NCBI RefSeq assembly: GCF_030817275.1
Contig: NZ_JAUSZD010000002.1
Span: forward strand, 6,882,001 to 6,946,000
Length of the DNA: 64,000 nt
Reading direction: 5' to 3'
Source of the DNA: Paenibacillus sp. V4I7
Lineage (GTDB): Bacteria; Bacillota; Bacilli; Paenibacillales; NBRC-103111
Each line of letters begins with the position of its first letter. Position 1 is the first letter of the stretch. The notes under the pieces are model-generated. The model saw only the letters and a program-made list of their open reading frames with translations. It had not been told where the DNA came from and made no database searches. The position numbers and the translations under genes are program-made. Below are positions 59,667 to 64,000 of this stretch, one piece after another.

Positions 59667-62564
59667 TTATCTCCGCCGCTTCTTGCTATCATCGCCGTCG
59701 TCACTCCGACGACGACCACCCTTGGCTAGCGCGTTCACGCCGCTCGCCCAATCACTGCCGCCTGTGCTGCGCGGAGCAGCAGACGAACCACCACCCGCTT
59801 GGGCTTCGCTCCCAAGCGCAATCCCACCGCGGCCGCGCTTGCTTTCGCTGCGAGCCGCACCACTCTCTGTCCGCCCCGCGCCGACAGATTCAAGCCTTGC
59901 GCTCAAGCTGCCGCCTTCGCTCAGCTTAGGACTGCCCGCTTTGCTGCGTCCAGTTCCACCTTTGCCGCGCTTCTCGCTCCACGGCGTGCTTCCAGACTTA
60001 CCGCGGCGCGATTTGCCTTGCCCTGCGGCACCCTCTGCACGGCCTGCTCCACCTTCTGCGCGCCCAGAGCCTTCACCGCGCCCTTGCCCAGCTCCGCCTT
60101 CGACTCGCGCTGCGGCTTCTATTCTGCGAGCAGCGCCACCTGCAGCGCGTCCTGTGCCTCCAGCCCCGCCACGCCCTTGACCAACTCTTTCAGCTCTTTC
60201 CTTGCCTTCAGCTGTACCTCCGACTCCTGCTCTTTCCTTACTGCGCTCTCCACCAGCAGCACCAGAGCCCTGAGCCTTCGCATAGCCGCCCTTACCCTTG
60301 GCGGCGAATCCGCCTTTACCCTTTTCAGGTTTGCCTTTATCGGATCCCCCGCGGAAGCCTTTAAATCCAGCTGCACCCTTAAATGGAGGTTTTCCACCGC
60401 GACTAAACCCGCCCTCTTTGCGAGGCTTCATATCGAGCAGTTCAAAATCAATCGTATGCTCATCCATATTGACACGAGCAACGCGAATCTTGATCTCATC
60501 ACCGATTCGATAGATCTTGGACGTACGTTCACCAATGAGAGCAAACTGTCTCTCATGGAAATTGTAATAATCGTCGGTCAAATCGCTAAGGCGAATCAAG
60601 CCTTCAACCGTATTGTCGAGCTCCACGAACATTCCGAAACCGGTAACGCTGGAGATAATGCCTTCGAATTCCTCGCCGACTTTATCCAGCATGTATTGAG
60701 CTTTCTTCAGCGCTTCTGTCTCACGTTCAGCATCAACGGCAACTCGCTCACGTTCTGAGGATTGCTGCGCAATATCACTCATCCGCGAAGATAAATATTC
60801 ATGACGCTTATCGGATAACGTACCGCCGCTTTCCAGCACCTCGCGAATCACCCGATGAATAATTAAATCGGGGTAACGACGAATCGGCGATGTAAAGTGC
60901 GAATAAAATTCCGCCGCCAAACCAAAATGCCCCAAACTCTGCGCATCATAGCGAGCTTGTTTCATGGAGCGAAGCATAATCTTACTAAGAACCGTCTCTT
61001 CGGGAGTCCCTTTAATCTCTTCCAAAAGCGCCTGCAAAGCCCGTGGATGTACCGAATTCCCTTTACCTTTAACCGAGTACCCGAAGTTCGTCACAAACTC
61101 CATGAAATTCATCAGCTTCTCAGCATCAGGGTCTTCATGAACACGGTATAGGAAGGGCACTTTCATCCATGAAAAATGCTCAGCAACCGTTTCATTAGCG
61201 GCTAACATAAACTCTTCGATCATCATTTCGGCGACGGAACGTTCTCTTTTCACGATATCCGTAGGTTTGCCTTCGGAATCAACGATAATTTTAGACTCCT
61301 CAAAGTCAAAATCTATCGCCCCTCGCTTCATCCGTCTAGAACGCAGCCTTGCAGCCAACTCTTCCATTCGTTTGAAATCTTCCATCAAGTAGGCATATTT
61401 CTCGACAATTTCCGGCTCAGCTTCACCTTTCAGAAGTTTACGCACATTCGTATATGTCATGCGTTCGCTAGTTTTAATAACACTCGTGAAAATTTCGTGG
61501 TTCACCAGTTTTAAATCCTCATCGAACTCCATCTCACAAGACATGGTTAAACGATCTACACGAGGATTCAACGAGCATATTCCGTTAGACAATCTATGAG
61601 GCAGCATCGGAATAACACGATCAGTCAAATATACGGAGCAGCCGCGATTATATGCTTCAATATCCAGAGCAGTACTTTCACGCACATAATAGCTAACATC
61701 GGCAATATGCACGCCCAAACGAAGGTTGCCGTTTTCCAAAAGCTCCACATTTACCGCGTCATCCAAGTCCTTCGCATCTTCACCATCAATCGTTACAATG
61801 CGCTTCGAACGAAGATCGCGGCGTCCTTGACCAATAATTTCTTCTTCCGTAATGGAATCCGGTGCGGCATCTGCTTCCGCCAGCACGTCCTCTTGGAAAG
61901 CTTCTGGCAGTTGGTGTTTGCGTACGATAGCCAAAATATCAACGCCTGGATCATCTTTGTGACCAAGGATCTCGATAACTTCCCCTTCAGCCGCAGAACG
62001 GCCCTCTGGATAGTTAACAATCTTGACAACGACTTTTTGCCCCGTAACAGCTCCCATGAAGGCATGCTGAGGGATGAAAATGTCCCGAGACACACGCTTA
62101 TCATCCGCAATCACGAAACCAAATGTCTCCTGACTCTGAAAAACGCCAACAATTTGCGTATTCGCACGCGTAATTACTCGCACGACTTCGCCTTCCAGAC
62201 GGCCTCCGCCTTGACTCCTCGCAGTCACCTTTACGAAGACAATGTCGCCATTCATCGCGGTATTTAGATCATGTGCATTAATGTATACGTCCGGGTGGTC
62301 CCGATCATCTGGAATTAAGAAACCAAAGCCCTTCGCATGAGCTTGCAGCTTACCTCTCACCAAATTCATTCGTTCAGGAACGCCGTAGCGGTCATTTCCG
62401 CCTCTGACAATGTGACCACTTTCCTCTAATTGATTTAACAATTTAATAAAATCCTTAAACTCATTCGCACTTTCAATCCCAAAATGCTTCTCAAGTTCCT
62501 TATAGGACATAGGCTTATAAGCCTCTTCTTGCATCAAACTTATGATTTCTTTATCTGTCATCAT
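59667..62564 (-). CDS. rnr: Ribonuclease R with long basic C-terminal tail
   Basis: 965 residues. N-terminal HTH-like and cold-shock domains, the RNB catalytic domain (TIDGEDAKDLDDAVNVELL with the metal-binding Asp cluster) and an S1 domain ending near residue 710. A tail of about 250 residues follows, almost only Gly, Arg, Lys, Ala, Ser and Glu (GGFAAKGKGGYAKAQGSGAA), about twice or more the tail length usual for the family. It degrades structured RNA and nonstop mRNA during tmRNA action, which fits its place before smpB-ssrA. Confidence 0.93.
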   Translation of the reverse strand: MMTDKEIISLMQEEAYKPMSYKELEKHFGIESANEFKDFIKLLNQLEESGHIVRGGNDRYGVPERMNLVRGKLQAHAKGFGFLIPDDRDHPDVYINAHDLNTAMNGDIVFVKVTARSQGGGRLEGEVVRVITRANTQIVGVFQSQETFGFVIADDKRVSRDIFIPQHAFMGAVTGQKVVVKIVNYPEGRSAAEGEVIEILGHKDDPGVDILAIVRKHQLPEAFQEDVLAEADAAPDSITEEEIIGQGRRDLRSKRIVTIDGEDAKDLDDAVNVELLENGNLRLGVHIADVSYYVRESTALDIEAYNRGCSVYLTDRVIPMLPHRLSNGICSLNPRVDRLTMSCEMEFDEDLKLVNHEIFTSVIKTSERMTYTNVRKLLKGEAEPEIVEKYAYLMEDFKRMEELAARLRSRRMKRGAIDFDFEESKIIVDSEGKPTDIVKRERSVAEMMIEEFMLAANETVAEHFSWMKVPFLYRVHEDPDAEKLMNFMEFVTNFGYSVKGKGNSVHPRALQALLEEIKGTPEETVLSKIMLRSMKQARYDAQSLGHFGLAAEFYSHFTSPIRRYPDLIIHRVIREVLESGGTLSDKRHEYLSSRMSDIAQQSSERERVAVDAERETEALKKAQYMLDKVGEEFEGIISSVTGFGMFVELDNTVEGLIRLSDLTDDYYNFHERQFALIGERTSKIYRIGDEIKIRVARVNMDEHTIDFELLDMKPRKEGGFSRGGKPPFKGAAGFKGFRGGSDKGKPEKGKGGFAAKGKGGYAKAQGSGAAGGERSKERAGVGGTAEGKERAERVGQGRGGAGGTGRAAGGAARRIEAAARVEGGAGQGRGEGSGRAEGGAGRAEGAAGQGKSRRGKSGSTPWSEKRGKGGTGRSKAGSPKLSEGGSLSARLESVGAGRTESGAARSESKRGRGGIALGSEAQAGGGSSAAPRSTGGSDWASGVNALAKGGRRRSDDGDDSKKRRR

Positions 62565-62602
62565 ACTCTCTTCACCTTCTTGTTGTTGTTGAGCCTAGCT
62601 TT

Positions 62603-63406
62603 CTAATTCGCCGTACTTGTTTCCTTTACTCCATAGTATGCCACTTTCAGAGAAAGGATAAACGCAGTGATATCGGCATAGATAAGCTCTCTCTCTTGAT
62701 CCAGCAGCATTCCGTGGGATGACTCTGGGTAATAACGAAGTTCTTTCACTTGGGAACTAATGCGCTTATGTAAAAACGCTGCGCTTTCCTGATGGACCAC
62801 GCCATCCTTGCTCCCTTGACCGATCCATATCGGTACTTCGACTTGAGGTAACAAGCTTTTTACTTGTTTTAACAGCTTACGTAAACTTACTACGCAACGA
62901 ATCGGCGTTTTGGTATATGCACATGACTCATCTAATAACGTGGAGATTTGTTTGGGTTTCTTGGCTACATATTTGATAAAATATTGCAGCAGTGCGGCCA
63001 GCGCCGACTTCCTTGATCTCAGAAAAATAGGCGTAGCCAGTGAAATAACACCAGCCGTACGACGTTCCACAGCTAGCTTCAAGGCAAGCAGTCCGCCCAT
63101 TGAATGTCCCATAACAACAACGCTTTTGCATTTCGCTGCAAGCTCGTCATAACTCTCCAGCACATGCCCATACCAATCCGTCCATCCGGTTCGTATCATT
63201 TCTTCGGGTGAGGTACCATGTCCTGGAAGCTTTACAGCTTGGATGGTGTAGCCTTCATCTCTGAGCACATACCCAATCCGTCTAAACTCCGAGGGCGACC
63301 CCGTGAATCCATGGATCATCAGTATGCCTGTCTCTTGATTATCTCCACTTCCTGACCAAAAGAATGGTTCTGTCGACTTGTAAATTCTGCTCTCGATGGT
63401 AACCAA
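62603..63406 (-). CDS. Carboxylesterase, alpha/beta hydrolase (YvaK-like)
   Basis: 267 residues. Oxyanion HGFTGSP, nucleophile elbow GHSMGGL, acidic residue in GQGSKDGVV and catalytic His in ESSHGMLLD. It matches the small carboxylesterase that lies between secG and rnr in many Bacillales. TTG start at 63406 after GGAGTAGGAG. Confidence 0.88.
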   Translation of the reverse strand: MVTIESRIYKSTEPFFWSGSGDNQETGILMIHGFTGSPSEFRRIGYVLRDEGYTIQAVKLPGHGTSPEEMIRTGWTDWYGHVLESYDELAAKCKSVVVMGHSMGGLLALKLAVERRTAGVISLATPIFLRSRKSALAALLQYFIKYVAKKPKQISTLLDESCAYTKTPIRCVVSLRKLLKQVKSLLPQVEVPIWIGQGSKDGVVHQESAAFLHKRISSQVKELRYYPESSHGMLLDQERELIYADITAFILSLKVAYYGVKETSTAN

Positions 63407-63438
63407 CTCCTACTCCTAACACCCATTTAAAATGAAAA

Positions 63439-63466
63439 AACAGCAGGAGTAGATTTCCCCTGCTGT
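63439..63466 (-). terminator. Terminator between secG and the esterase
   Basis: AACAGCAGG-agtagattt-CCcCTGCTGTT; T run on the minus strand. Confidence 0.75.
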
Positions 63467-63482
63467 TATCGTTTTATGTGTG

Positions 63483-63719
63483 TTAGGCCTTCACTACGTA
63501 TGCTACGACAATGGAAAGAATGAAAAATGCAGCAGCAAGCCCCATTGTAAAACGGGACAAAAATAGTTCCAAACCGCGTGCTTTTTGCTTACCAAATAAG
63601 TGTTCTGCACCACCGGAAATGGCACCGGACAAACCTGCGCTTTTGCCTTTTTGTAAAAGTACAATCGCAATTAATCCAACCGAAGCTATGATTAACAAAA
63701 TTTTCGTAAAGATTACCAT
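63483..63719 (-). CDS. secG: Preprotein translocase subunit SecG
   Basis: 78 residues, two hydrophobic segments around the conserved LLQKGKSAGLSGAISGGAEH loop. It is a small component of the SecYEG channel. Confidence 0.93.
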   Translation of the reverse strand: MVIFTKILLIIASVGLIAIVLLQKGKSAGLSGAISGGAEHLFGKQKARGLELFLSRFTMGLAAAFFILSIVVAYVVKA

Positions 63720-63822
63720 GTTAGCACCCCAATTGCCTATTCTTTGCCTTATACAACTAGCATGAGTATTTTAACACAGTTCGTCCTAGAATACAAGAAA
63801 GGGCCACTTTGGTGGTGCTCTT

Positions 63823-64000
63823 CTAGTCGCGGTAGGATGGTGTTGGTGATTGTTGACCCCAACTTTTAGCGCGTTTTTTTCGCCCCAGAAAAGCTTGCAC
63901 GGCCTGTTTAGCACACCACAAAGCAAAAAGCGTAAATAGGACGGCCCACACCATAGCCGGAATGCCGGTATGCTGCGCCAAATTGGAGGCATCACCCGCT
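63823..64000 (-). CDS. C-terminal part of a small membrane protein (truncated by the window edge)
   Basis: The frame reads HTGIPAMVWAVLFTLFALWC, then AKQAVQAFLGRKKRAKSWG and SPTPSYRD before the TAG at 63825-63823: one hydrophobic segment and a basic, probably cytoplasmic end. The 5' part is outside the window. Not recognised. Confidence 0.5.
   Translation of the reverse strand, partial: AGDASNLAQHTGIPAMVWAVLFTLFALWCAKQAVQAFLGRKKRAKSWGQQSPTPSYRD

Noticed and set aside
59572..60758. Long plus-strand frames opposite the RNase R tail
   Set aside because: They arise from the low-complexity basic tail on the other strand; Ala/Pro/Arg-only composition, no start signals.

Overview
The window looks like a chromosome segment of a spore-forming, low to moderate G+C Gram-positive bacterium of the Paenibacillus/Bacillus type. 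The evidence is strong AGGAGG-type ribosome sites, frequent TTG and GTG starts, a GlnK/GlnL-like two-component pair, a DUF3231 protein, a YwaC-type alarmone synthetase and the conserved block secG - esterase - rnr - smpB - ssrA at the right end. These are family assignments made by eye; no database search was run.

Layout. 0.2-2.5 kb: two-component system. 2.6-4.1 kb: small membrane protein, small HTH protein and RelP-like synthetase. 4.2-5.5 kb: a secreted coiled-coil protein behind a leader terminator, then a Doc toxin remnant. 5.6-10.3 kb: DUF3231 protein, GMC oxidoreductase with its subunit-3 partner, thioesterase and EamA transporter. 10.7-17.0 kb: six-gene Cnt-like metallophore transport operon with a Fur box. 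17.1-24.1 kb: CHRD protein, AraC/siderophore-sensing regulator, nitroreductase and a complete Fe-siderophore ABC importer, with two more Fur boxes. 24.2-27.8 kb: putative Pyr4-type membrane terpene cyclase, a broken glycoside hydrolase, an AraC regulator and a PhyH dioxygenase.

28.16-58.57 kb is a 30.4-kb integrative element inserted in the 3' end of ssrA (tmRNA). A 17-bp core is duplicated at both ends, and the large serine recombinase gene runs into ssrA. Its left part (28.9-37.3 kb) is the most unusual stretch. Six direct copies of a repeat (three exactly 126 bp) each abut one gene or gene pair, usually with an intrinsic terminator on the far side, which resembles a gene-cassette array. 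Cargo includes an OLD-like ATPase/TOPRIM nuclease, a ParA pair and a DUF4365 protein. Next come a ParB-like/putative nuclease pair and a NotI-like restriction-modification set with Vsr (37.7-42.7 kb), then hypothetical genes, an HTH repressor and an RHH-like protein with palindromic operators. The element ends in a phage-like replication operon (prim-pol, D5 helicase, RadC, DUF960) and two serine recombinases, the smaller apparently catalytically dead.

58.5-64 kb: ssrA, smpB, rnr with a long basic tail, esterase, secG and a partial membrane-protein gene.
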